Assembly: GCA_014925825.1 (NCBI GenBank)
Contig: JACGCK010000049.1
Location: 1-64,000, forward strand
Reading direction: 5' to 3'
DNA: 64,000 nucleotides
Origin: Pholiota molesta
Lineage: Eukaryota > Basidiomycota > Agaricomycetes > Agaricales > Strophariaceae
Part shown: one piece after another, positions 37,042 through 46,845 of the stretch
Layout of the letters: every line of letters begins with the position of its first letter
Numbering within the stretch: position 1 is the stretch's first letter
Made by a program: the position numbers and the translations under genes
Notes under the pieces: model-generated
Seen by the model: the letters and a program-made list of their open reading frames with translations, nothing else
Told to the model about the DNA's origin: nothing
Databases searched by the model: none

Positions 37042-38277
37042 ATGAAGAAGCAGCCAGGTCAGCCAGAACAATACAGGGCATGTTTACTCGAAGTTCCAGC
37101 TATCCACTCAGTTCATCCTCCTCCAGGCTGCAACGGTTTCTACACTTGTGCTCTCGGTGTACTCGCCACGGACAATAACCTCTGTTACGGACAATTCATG
37201 CCAGTTATGTTTTCTGCTGCTCACAGCATTCAACAGTCAACCTCCAAGCCTCTCTCACCGCTACATCCAAGTTTGCTGGCCATCCGCGAAGTTTGCGTGG
37301 ACTTGAACTTGAACAGCGGTATCAGTACCAATTTCAGAAACCGGCTCATCGGCCGGGGGACACATGCGGTGAGTGTGTCAATCATGAAGCTGAACGACGA
37401 AGAGCACGGCTGTGCGTCGCATCATCTTCCTAGCGTCCTTTATGAAGCATTTCTGTCAAATGCCGCACACCGTCAATCTTGGATTTTAGTAGACCTCGAT
37501 AAATGGGGAATCGAACGGAAGAAAAAACTACTACAAAGCTCGGTCATGACGGAGCTGCTTCCTGTTACACAGTTGACGAATTCTGATACTCTCTTGCCGA
37601 TCATTCGAGATGTCTTTCATTGTGAGTCTCGTCTCCAATGAGACCGATGTCGCCCACCTAACTTATAACCTTGTGTATTCCTTCCAGGCTACAAGTGTCT
37701 ATATAAGGGCGCTAAAATCATGCATCGAGGCATTAATCCAAGCAATATCATGTACTGCGAAGATGGCAATGAAATATACGGTGTACTCATTGACTTCGAT
37801 TTTTCATCTCCACTGTCGAGACAGCGAATGGGAACGATGCCATACATGGCCCTCGATCTCCTCCAGCCTATCCCCACGAAATATTTATACCGTCACGATC
37901 TTGAGTCGCTTTTCTATGTCGTTTTCGTTCTTGTGACTCGATACGACGGGGGCGAAGAAATTGAAGACCCACCCCTTCAAGATTGGTTCGAGCTACCGCC
38001 GGAGTTGCTGCGACTAGTGAAGCCGGCGTTCTTCCAACGAGTTCCACCGCCGAGTACATCCGCCTTCGAAAGCATATATCCCTTATTGAGGGAAATGTTT
38101 CTAATATTCCATGCTGGTTTTGAGGCTCGGTTTCTTCGTCTTATGTCGCCATATATGAAAAAGGATCCCAGGATCACATCTGTGGATCACTGGCAGGCCA
38201 TCCTCGACTCAGTTTTCAATGAAACTCTCGGAGGGAATGTAGATTTCGACGCATTTCAAAGACTCTTGCAACAATGA
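37042..38277 (+). CDS. FunK1-type kinase copy F, open frame, HRG pseudokinase
   Basis: The only uninterrupted copy: exon 1 37042-37621 and exon 2 37688-38277 join in frame (580+590 nt, 389 residues) across a GTGAGT...CAG intron of 66 bp. It opens MKKQPGQPEQYRACLLEVPA, with an N-lobe-like stretch NRLIGRGTHAVSV, then VMTELLPVTQLTNSDTLLPI and IRDVFHCYKCLYKGAKI. The catalytic loop reads MHRGINPSNIMY, with Gly where kinases have the catalytic Asp (GGC instead of GAC); copies A, B, C, D and E keep the Asp. The metal-site segment GVLIDFDFSS follows, then RMGTMPYMALDLLQP and the C-terminus ETLGGNVDFDAFQRLLQQ. At 389 residues it is shorter than usual FunK1 proteins. A regulatory pseudokinase or a dying gene are both possible. 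Confidence 0.75.
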
Positions 38278-38594
38278 GCCTATCCTCGCCCTGATCCTTC
38301 CTTACCGATGCAGACAGCGTAGGCGTATTTACAGTAAGGTACATACGACTTTCTGGATTGAAATTATACCATCAGTTATACCACACCAAGGCTATTGAAC
38401 CGTCCTCGGGTGCACTATATTTATCAAGGAACACGGAGCTGATGATGCCAAAGATAAAATTTGGTTCCCATTTCAACTCTGTCGGAAGAAAAAAATGAAC
38501 CAACTACCGAGAAAGAAGAAGAAAAATTTCAACAATGCTGCAAGCAACAGCATAGTATACATGCGCACGCACAAGCTAAAAAGTTGTAAAAAGA
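38278..38594. other. 3' flank of FunK1 copy F
   Basis: Contains the repeat-family words ATTATACCATCAGTTATACC seen in other FunK1 flanks, then A-rich sequence. No gene seen. Confidence 0.4.
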
Positions 38595-38676
38595 TGACCG
38601 AGACAGGGGTCGAACCTGCAATCTCCTGATTCGCGCTGAGTCGTAGTCAGACGCGATGCCATTTCGCCACACGGCC
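38595..38676 (-). tRNA. tRNA-Arg (ACG) with a 10-nt intron
   Basis: On the minus strand: acceptor GGCCGTG, TG, D-stem GCGA/TCGC around loop AATGGCA, anticodon stem TCTGA/TCAGG with loop CTACGAA after removal of a 10-nt intron (CTCAGCGCGA, one base 3' of the anticodon), T-arm GCAGG-TTCGACC-CCTGT, and 3' acceptor CTCGGTC plus discriminator A. The anticodon ACG decodes Arg CGN. The acceptor has one T-T mismatch and one G-T pair, otherwise the cloverleaf is complete. The intron lies at the canonical position after nucleotide 37. It sits just outside the FunK1 cluster. Confidence 0.9.
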
Positions 38677-38963
38677 ATGTTATAACAAGCTTTATTGACT
38701 TCAAGAGCATAACAAGCATGATAGACTAGACTACGAATACATAATTCTATCAAGAGCTCGAAATCGTAGGAGCATATGTGGCATATACCCACTACATATA
38801 CAGATACCATCCCAAATTTTCTTCCGGTCGGCGGAAGGCTGTGCATTAGCAACTTGAAGTTACAAAATCTCAGCGCTCACAGCGGCTTCGGATTTCCATG
38901 AGCAGCGTTGTCGTTTGATCAAATGATGGTCGGAGTGTCAGGGTCCTTAAACCCTGCCCCGGT

Positions 38964-39993
38964 TTGCACTTGCGAACGTTGTCTTCGACCACGACAAGGC
39001 TGGTTCCTTTGCACCCCAATTCGCCGGCAGCGCCTTCGATTTCAAGCTTCGTCTGTTGTACAAAATCATTACACAGCTCGCGCCATAATATGAACAGCGC
39101 ATCCACGATCGACACGACTGCCGGCAGGTCCGGCCAACCACGTTCGCGAATGAGGAAAATACTCGATACGCTCTCCAAGCAGTGGCTATATATTGGTAAA
39201 TGTGCAGTCATCTGTGATATGAACCGTCTTTTCTGACATTCAAGGGAATAGGATTTGCCATCTTCTTGGCAACTCTCAATCTGTTGTTAGGGATTCTCAC
39301 ATTGTCCTACCTCCATCCAAAGAAAGAAGGCAAGTTTAGATTTCAATACCAAGTCCTGCAGATTGCTCATGAGTTGATAATTGGGTGGGTTGAATAGGCC
39401 TTCTCTTCGGCATAGTTTGTTTCGGAATTCTAATCGCTCTGGGGCATTTCGCCTCTCTCTGCTATCTGTACGAATTTCATCTACTCTCTGCAATACATGT
39501 CTTAATTTTATTCTGCAGAATTCAACGCGCTAAGAATGAATATAGTGATCCTACTATGATGGACGGCGTCTATGCCTGCGGAGTGATTATACTGTTTGCA
39601 AGTGAGATAATACGCACATTTCTCTGACTATACAAGATCCTGACAACCCAACCCAGTCTCTGGAGCAGCTCTGACCGTCGAGCTCCCAAGCCGGTGCTTC
39701 TCTGGACCTAATGAGCACTACAAGATTATCGGCAAAATTGCTGCAATGCTGTCACAGCCATGGCGTCTCTTCGTGGCTAGCCGTAATAATAAGTGAGTAG
39801 TTTGCTAGGAACGTCGCCGTTGCATTTATTGAGTGTCTGTTGTGTGCTAGTGATCGTAGCAGCAATCATTATTTTCGTCGCCGCTAGGAGAGCTATCGAA
39901 ATTTCCAAGCTCCCCCCTCCAGTATTTCCGAGCGGAGCGGAAGCACCTGTGATGAGATGGTTAGATAGGAATGACCCATTCCGAGCTGCGTAG
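38964..39993 (+). CDS. Multi-exon membrane protein, unknown function
   Basis: Coding-like exons on the plus strand alternate with short introns: RSRMRKILDTLSKQWLYIG before a GTAAAT donor near 39200; GIGFAIFLATLNLLLGILTL and SYLHPKKE (a clear membrane helix) at 39246-39330; IQRAKNEYSDPTMMDGVYAC and GVIILFA at 39520-39597; SGAALTVELPSRCFSGPNEH and YKIIGKIAAMLSQPWRLFVA at 39660-39780; VIVAAIIIFVAARRAIEISK and LPPPVFPSGAEAPVMRWLDR to TAG at 39991. At least two or three hydrophobic helices are predicted by eye. The start is uncertain and one junction is off by a base. An antisense frame at 38870-39211 (WRELCNDFVQQTKLEIEGAA) is an alternative reading of the first exon. Not recognised. Confidence 0.45.
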
Positions 39994-40708
39994 GAAAGTA
40001 AACAGTGTATGTAAAGAGTGTTTTCTTCTGGCATCGTAATGATATTGCAGAAGTTTGAATTATCAAAACATCAAGCCGCCCAACGATATGGCCAGAAATG
40101 CAAGGCATGATGTGCCTACTCTTAGAAGATACCCACAAATGGTCGCCGAAATATCAGTGGAACGTTCGATGGTCTCCAAGGTATCGCCTGAAAATAATCT
40201 CGCAGAATCCCGAAAAATCTCGCAGGGAATGGAAAGTGGTAATCGTCTCTGAGCAGCCCTGCTGCCCTTCTTCAATTCCTTCCATGCATCGTAATTCGGT
40301 AAACAATCTCACGACGAATCGCCTACGCTTTCGATGGTCAATTCGTCGTCGAGGAAGTACTTGACACAAACCGCATTCCAAAACAATATTACGAATGAAG
40401 CATTATGGAAGTCCTTTGCGTAGAATTCTTCGGAGAAAGCATACGGCCTGCTATTGGCTTGAATTTCAAATTCGTGTAGGACTTGAAGACTCCATTTCAT
40501 GGCACAGGGCATAATCGAGCCCTTGGAAGTTTCCGACTTGATCTAGCCTTTAGAAAGAAGTAAAATCCTTGATTCATGCATTATTTTGAAGAGTTCCGAG
40601 GTGAAATATGTCTACCATGACTATGTAGCTCCTGAGAATAACACTGGAGCCATGATCAATTAGATTTTTTTTTTTTTCATTCCCGGGAGTGATAATACAA
40701 TCGGATGC
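39994..40708. other. Intergenic, no supported gene
   Basis: A minus-strand frame at 40309-40512 (SEEFYAKDFHNASFVILFWN) looks somewhat protein-like but has no partner exon. A run of about 13 T lies at 40665-40678. Confidence 0.35.
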
Positions 40709-41902
40709 TCAAGTACTCTCCATCTGATTTGGCTTTCTTTTCTTCTTTCTAGATACCCCAGGCGCAGATATGTCTGTCTGGATATCGTCGTGTGACCGTT
40801 TTTGCGGAAGATCCAGCGGTTCATCGCCTTCATCGCCCGGTAGGACGACTTTGGGTTCAGAAAGGACGGCACGGTATGTTTTTCGTGTTTCTAAAGCAAA
40901 TTAGTAGGATCGATGGACATCGAGAGGCTCTAACTTACGAGCACGAATGATAACGATTTTGGCACCTTTGTAGATGCCTCGTGAGCAGCGTCCTGGGCAA
41001 GTCCCAAGATAGCAATTCTGAAACAGATGAGCAATTTTGATTGAGACGAAATGGAAATAATGCTTACAAGTTAGCGACATCGCGAGGCGCACGCAGATCG
41101 CCATCAACGACCACACCTCCGCTGAGGAGAAGGCCTTTCCTTTCGTAACGCGCACAAGCTCTCGTGCGGCGGCCCACCAATTCCGTTTGGCAGCAGGGCC
41201 GTTTTCTGCTGCGTCGGCGTCCACAAGGGCAGAATCGTTCTCGCCACCAAGAGCACCGACATAGTTTATTTCGAATACGGCTCCGTTTTTGATGGCGGTT
41301 CGGATGAGGGTATGTTTGAGATGGTAGGGCAAACGGGGGAGTGTCAAAGGGAGTGAGATTATGTGTGCTGTGAGTGGAGACGGCAGACTATGCGTAAGGC
41401 ACGCAAGCGAAAATGTATTGTGCGTCGTCGGAATGAGAGCAATCAAGTCGTAGCCGTTAAAAAGGGAAACACTCGCGTTTATCTAAATGAAAATTTCGGT
41501 TCAATGTCCATGTTCGAAGAATACGGCACTCACTAGTCCAAACCCCTTCTCGCTTTCTTGATCTAGGATGATGTTTAAACGCTTAAGATAGACCACCCCT
41601 GGTCGCGTCCGCAGCTGAGAAACCAGACTTTCGAGGACATTTACGTGCGTCTTTGGGTCGACTTTCTTATGCACGGTCTGCGACAGCCCGAGAACAGAAT
41701 ATCCTACTTGAAATTGTTCAGTGCATCGAGGGTGTGCGAGATATTGACTAACAGTGAACCAATAGATCTATGCGCGCCTCTATCGCAGCAATTTCAGAGG
41801 TTGTCCAATTGACTACTGACTCGGGTGGGCCTTGCTTTCCTTTTTTCGACAGGTTCTGGCGCAGCAAGCTCTTCTTTATCGGACATTGAGGTCAAAAAAC
41901 AT
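40709..41902 (-). CDS. RPP1: RNase P/MRP subunit p30
   Basis: Protein subunit of the nuclear RNase P and RNase MRP ribonucleoproteins, which process tRNA 5' ends and rRNA precursors; it has a PHP-like TIM-barrel fold. The start at 41900-41902 opens MFFDLNV, as usual for the family. It continues SEIAAIEARIDLLVH, intron, VGYSVLGLSQTVHKKVDPKT, RTRPGVVYLKRLNIILDQES, EKGFGLV, intron, INASVSLFNGYDLIALIPTT, HIISLPLTLPRLPYHLKHTL, RTAIKNGAVFEINYVGALGG, NWWAAARELVRVTKG, IAILGLAQDAAHEAS and a charged tail TYRAVLSEPKVVLPGDEGDE to TGA at 40709-40711. One base break follows MFFDLNV (GTCCGATA; one more C gives VPIKKS). An intron begins with GT at each junction inspected. Symbol by family resemblance to yeast RPP1. 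Confidence 0.88.
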
Positions 41903-42481
41903 GGCCGGTGGTAGCCAGGATTTTTGTCTTGGATATGCAGTCCTTCGTGGTCGCTGTAGAATTGTGCGGTCAACGTATCGAAAGATTTACGTAAGCACAA
42001 ATGTGCCACTGGGCCCTGTGACTCCCTGCTGGACTGGAGAATTTTGATGCATCTAACGTCTACATGTTCCTGGTCAGTCTGTGCTTATTTTTACGCGGAC
42101 TTTCAGCGATGTCATGCAGTTATAGGATTTTTATCACAAACTCATCAAGTTGTTAAATAGCTGGCTCTTGGTTGGCTCACTGGGGACTCGGAGGGCTTAA
42201 GCCTTAACGTAACAAATTTCTCATCCACTCGAAAAGTTGTCAGTATCTCTTTTTATGAGCTTTGCCCATGCGCTCGTATCTACGTTGTAACTGGCAGCAA
42301 ACACTAGTAGCATTTTCTTTGGGACATCCTACGACTGCATCGTATATATCTATGGACTCTGTTAACGTGGACATCGAATTATTGATTTATTTGTTCTAGA
42401 AAGCATTTGGCGGTCATTGAGTGAATAAGTTTTAGTCCTCACCAAGCTACTAAAAGTCCAGAGAAATACATACCAAATTTT
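41903..42481. other. Intergenic, no gene seen
   Basis: Promoter side of the p30 gene and 3' flank of the next minus-strand gene. Nothing else recognised. Confidence 0.4.
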
Positions 42482-43183
42482 TTAATAGAATGGCAACATA
42501 GTAATGACGATCCCATAGCATTGACCTGGATCGAAACCGAGGTAAGGTGGAGGAGGCGATGTGTCATCGGCCGACACATTAAACACCACATTGGTTTGGG
42601 ATGTGTTCCAGCGAAAGGACATAGTGACCACAGGTCTACGAATCCATGAACAGCAAGTAATGGATGTTGGTGAGTTTGAAGGCGACAGCAGAGAATATGG
42701 ATGGATCGGGTTGGTGTAAAGAGTCGTGGTTCCCAGGAAAGGGTGATCCGCTCTGGACGTCAGTGGTATTTGTTATCCATTCTCCGCTTTTCGTGTAAGC
42801 TCGGAGAGTATAATAATTAACCCCATAGTTGGATAGTCGTTGTAGGGATATGATGCATATGTCTAGAAGTAATAAATAAATCTATCATTCTGACTCTCAA
42901 AAAAAAAAGCCCGAAATCTCTCACCGACGTCACGTAGAACGATTCTCCGTCGATAGCACCTGCATTTTTGATGTTAGACTTAGCCAGTGTTTTGATACAT
43001 TGCAGGGTTCTTACCAGCTTGGCCGAGCACTAAAGGTGCACCAGTGAGATTCGAGTTTGGTCGAGTTGTATTAATGGCGCCAGTGTAAAATTATAGGGAA
43101 GGTTTTTGTTGTCTCGACAATCTGACCGAGGCACGAGATAGCGTAGCGAGCACGCAAAAAGAGAAGAAAGTTGAAGAGATCAT
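42482..43183 (-). CDS. Small secreted protein, unknown function
   Basis: From the ATG at 43181-43183 a hydrophobic signal-like leader reads MISSTFFSFCVLATLSRAS. Then NTTRPNSNLTGAPLVLGQAG (with N-glycosylation-type sites), intron, AIDGESFYVTS, intron, TYASYPYNDYPTMGLIIILS, ITNTTDVQSGSPFPGNHDSL, PSIFSAVAFKLTNIHYLLFM, DLWSLCPFAG, QTNVVFNVSADDTSPPPPYL and GFDPGQCYGIVITMLPFY to TAA at 42482-42484. The order resembles a family of agaric secreted proteins known to me only as hypothetical. An in-frame TAA after the leader region and a shift near 42610 require base errors or unrecognised introns. Expected secreted; no catalytic motif seen. Confidence 0.6.
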
Positions 43184-44680
43184 TGAAGAGTGAGGAAGAG
43201 CGATGAGGCTCGCGGCTTGGAGGATCAAATGAAAAGGGATATGATGGTAAGCTGGTAGATTTGTCGATACGCAGCGTTTGAGACAATTCTGGTGGACTAC
43301 GAATAGGGCGTCCAAGTCACTGATCACATCCTGTTATTAGCTCGTCGTCCAGATCTTATATGAAACGATGGTGTGGCGTATAACACAGAGAACACGTGTA
43401 GAAGGGACGGTTGAACAATGAATCGCGTCCTGCAAGCTCTTGCGTGACCTCCGGAGTCGAAGGTTTGACATGATGAATAGGGAGTGGCATCATGTGGAAT
43501 TGTCACCTGTCCAACGAGTTAGAGTAGCAAGATATATACGCAAACTTTAGAAGAAACCATTTTAATGAGTTGATATACTAAATCTGGAAAACGATTGCCT
43601 ACCTGGCCCAACCAGAAAGCCAAAATCGAAATGACAGTTGGTGAGCCCGCAGTCCCTTCACACGTAATCCATGCGATTCCTGTGTTTATGTCGTGCAAGT
43701 GTCCATGTAAAAGGCTGTTGAATAGCTTTATTTTATCGCAGCTCATATCACGGGACGGAGAATCGGAAAGAAGCCGCGAGTATGGGATTATGTTCAGCAG
43801 CATTCGCGATTCATTTGAGCTTAACAGGAGGATTATGTGGATCACAAACAAGGAAGGTCGGAACCAGCTAAACCAGCGATTCACCTGGTGTATATTATAT
43901 ATAGCGTGGCCCATGAATTCGTCGCAGTCGCACATGGGTATGGCGCATCGTATTCATACACGTTGGTAGTACGTCCATGTTTCTAGATTGGGCTCAAGGT
44001 TTGATAAGTATGAGTGCTTCGAAGTGATATGATGGTTAAGCAGATAGAAGTATACCGATTCGTTGGGGCTCCAAATTTGAGATCCTTTGCCTTTTAGGCG
44101 GGTGTCGAATTCAGCCAGAGGGCTCGAGTTCTCGGGCTGGTGGATATGAATTTTGCGTTGGACCGGGCAATACTCTCGACTTTTCGTCCCTCACATTTTG
44201 ATAGTCAAAATTCCAAATCGAATGTAGTCGAACGAGTGTATTCCAAGAGGCACTGGAGATAGCCGACAAGTGAACGTTGTATTTATTGAGTCGACTCAAA
44301 TAAAGATTGGTACCTTCCATTTCTTCGGCATTGTTACATTAAGATGGATATTGACGATTGAGAATCGGAAACGCACGCGTAGAGTCCGAAACAACGAGAT
44401 AGAAAGGTTGCCAAGTAAAGTTTGAAGGCTTGCATAACATTTTCGCCACATTTTCAGGTCTCGGGCATTTATTACCGGGATTTCGTACAAATATTGAAGG
44501 GAGAATACTAAAGTTAGGTTAGCGGTCGAATAAGCACTCTCCCAGTCCGAAGCATCATGTGCTCCGCAGCGTCTACGGTTTCGGGTCTTGCAAAACATGA
44601 AGATGAACGACTCATGACGAAATATCGATGGGAAATACTTAAGGAGGTCAAATTCAGAAGTTTTGCACGTTATCCCCACC
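43184..44680. other. 1.5 kb without a supported gene
   Basis: Overlapping open frames of 124 and 138 codons on opposite strands at 43519-43969, and a 150-codon minus frame at 44296-44748, lack motifs, exon signals and each other's support. The minus frame at 43519-43935 has hydrophobic stretches and might be a membrane-protein exon. Confidence 0.35.
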
Positions 44681-45219
44681 ATGTTGTCCTCGTTTGTGGC
44701 CACAGTCAACGAGTTTGTCTTTGCTGGTTTCGTCTCCCTGGCTCTCATAGTGGCGACTATCCGCGCTTATTTGACCAAATTGCCCATATATCTTGAATGG
44801 GGTGGCGTCTTGGGATTTTTCGTGGCGTCTTTCCTATTAACGACATGCGGTTGCATATACGTTATTTTTTTTCGACATGAACTCTGCTGCGAGATGATCA
44901 GAAAGACGAAGAAATGGATTTGTTGGGGGATATGCCTACCGCACCAAGGCCGATAATCCATGCTTTACCCGTTGTAATGGATTGGGGACGCGATGGAAAT
45001 CCCAGGACAATCTATGGTTGGAAGGGGAATGCCGTCAGCCTCGAAGAGGGTTCCCGTACGTTTTTATTTGAAGCATTTGAGATTCAGAGATTTATGTTCT
45101 TTGATCCTAGACCTCATGTTGGTCGAAAGACACTGAGAACTTCAATGATCGTCCAGAAGTTTATGATTCCACCCCTAGGCAGCATCGTGAAGGTTCTAAG
45201 ATTTTTGGCTGTGTCGTGA
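44681..45219 (+). CDS. Putative small membrane protein
   Basis: The ATG at 44681 gives MLSSFVATVNEFVFAGFVSL then ALIVATIRAYLTKLPIYLEW and GGVLGFFVASFLLTTCGCIY, two good membrane helices. A soluble tail follows in another frame: KDEEMDLLGDMPTAPRPIIH, ALPVVMDWGRDGNPRTIYGW, FDPRPHVGRKTLRTSMIVQK and ends VKVLRFLAVS. The frame change near 44900 fits one lost base in a short run, as elsewhere in this window. It lies tail-to-tail with the peroxiredoxin gene. Not recognised; the existence of the gene is plausible rather than certain. Confidence 0.4.
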
Positions 45220-45361
45220 TGTTCGATTATTGTGGGAAGCCAAGAACTGAAAAAGACGCGAGGTGGTTGGATGAGATACAGCAGAATTGTGTAATAGTCA
45301 AACAACGCAGAGCGGCATCAAAGATAACACTCGGAACATTACAGTTGAAAATTCGTATACA

Positions 45362-46324
45362 TCAAGCAACAACATGGCTTTTGACAAATTCAAGCGCAAG
45401 CTTGGGACTAAATAATCGAATTAGAATCATATCGGCGTGAAGGTCGAGAGACTGACCTATCCGTAGGGGTGACTGGCAGTTTTTTCTCAACCAGTTTACC
45501 GCCCTTCTCAAAGATAAAGTGGCTCCTCTTGGTTTTACCACCTTCACCCGCTCCTAAAGCAGTGATCAGAGTCCTCTTTGGGTCTGAAATCAGTGGATAA
45601 GGGAGTTCCTTCTGGAGATATGTTCATTTCGTTAGCTTCCTGATCGGGAGCGGGGTTGACAATTCTCGCCTTCGTTTGCCATTTACTCTGGGCTGTGGGG
45701 CTATCCGCGCTCAAACAATATACGTCGTAGTTTGAGGACGTAAAATCAGGATAACTATCCCTGAATCCGCAGGCTTGGTTTGTGCATCCAGCTAGAGATA
45801 GAAAGTGGTCATTTGTCATTAGGCCGTGGAAACAGAATCTTGTTAGGGATAGGAAGAAGAAAAACACATACGAGTATCTGCCTTGGGGACAAGGAAAAGG
45901 ATCACTCCCTTTTCAGCGGCCAAATCTTCAATTTGGATATCCTCCGCCTTTTCATTCTTGAGCGTCAAGTTGGCAAGCTATCGCCAATTTCAATACGTGC
46001 AAGGGCAGGAGCACTGGATCTGGTGCCTCTGCGCCTTCGGCTTGATCGTCAGCTTTGGCCTACAAAAGTAGGAAAAAAACGGAGGTCATCAGAGATTTTT
46101 CAAAACTACCAGGGGCATGTAGCAGAAAAAAATGGGAATCCCCACCTTTTTCGCAGCGGACGATTCGCCCTCCTTATTTCCGTCCACAGCCTCAGCTGAG
46201 CGTTTCTTTGTTGCTTTGGCGGGTTGGGTTTCACCTCAGCGGGAGGTGGGGCAGGATTGGAGGCAAGCCGTCCTGACCGACGTGGTTCAGTACCAGCGCT
46301 ATCCGAAGCTTTACGAGGGGCCAT
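45362..46324 (-). CDS. DOT5: Nuclear peroxiredoxin, PrxQ/BCP type (DOT5-like)
   Basis: Thiol peroxidase of the Bcp/PrxQ class, reducing alkyl hydroperoxides; fungal DOT5 is nuclear. The start at 46322-46324 gives MAPRKASDSAGTEPRRSGRL followed by a Lys/Pro-rich nuclear-type leader. Then KNEKAEDIQIEDLAAEKGVI, LFLVPKADT, intron, CTNQACGFRDSYPDFTSSNY (first Cys is the peroxidatic Cys, second the resolving Cys five residues on), DVYCLSADSPTAQSKWQTK, intron, KELPYPLISDPKRTLITALG, KTKRSHFIFEKGGKLVEKKL, PVTPTD, intron, and SPKLALEFVKSHVVA to TGA at 45362-45364. The intron after WQTK begins with GC (GCGAGA...CCAG). Two base breaks, near 45969 and 46010, are repaired by one A and one G in short runs, restoring IGDSLPNLTLKNEK. 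Confidence 0.9.
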
Positions 46325-46845
46325 GGTGGAAGTTGGAAAGAAGAGGATTCTAGGGTTGCTAATCTCACGCTGGAGCTGGCAGCGCCCGCCGCGCCGCTCC
46401 CTGTTGCGTGCGGTTTTGCTCGGTCAAGTGCTCATGCATCATGTCAGGCACCATGTCAATTCATATTTGGGAGGTATCATCTGGTATCATGCGTTCCATT
46501 TTTGCAATTTATAGAAGGATGATGGATTAGTGTATGATAAGTACGTGGGGGCGCCAACTCCAGCACGACAGCGAAAAGGACATCCCCATTCCGACTAGGT
46601 ATATTATGAAGGCTAAGCTGTTGTGATCACTATATGCGCACGACAGTAAGGTATTTACTAGTACTGTGAATAACGAGAAATCCATGAAGGGGTGTTAAAG
46701 AAAGGATATGTAGAAGGGTTAGTCCTCTGTAGATGCCCTTAAATAGTACCCGACCAACCCGCTAGTGGCTATTTTCCAAAGGACCGCTGCCTCAATTATG
46801 AAGACGCGTATCCTTTGGGGAAGTTTGCCCAACTGGACCAGAGGG
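46325..46845. other. Intergenic, no gene seen
   Basis: Peroxiredoxin promoter side and 3' flank of the LRR gene. Nothing else recognised. Confidence 0.4.

Noticed and set aside
43519..43969. Opposed open frames of 124 and 138 codons
   Set aside because: They overlap each other, show no family signature and lack splice-linked neighbours.
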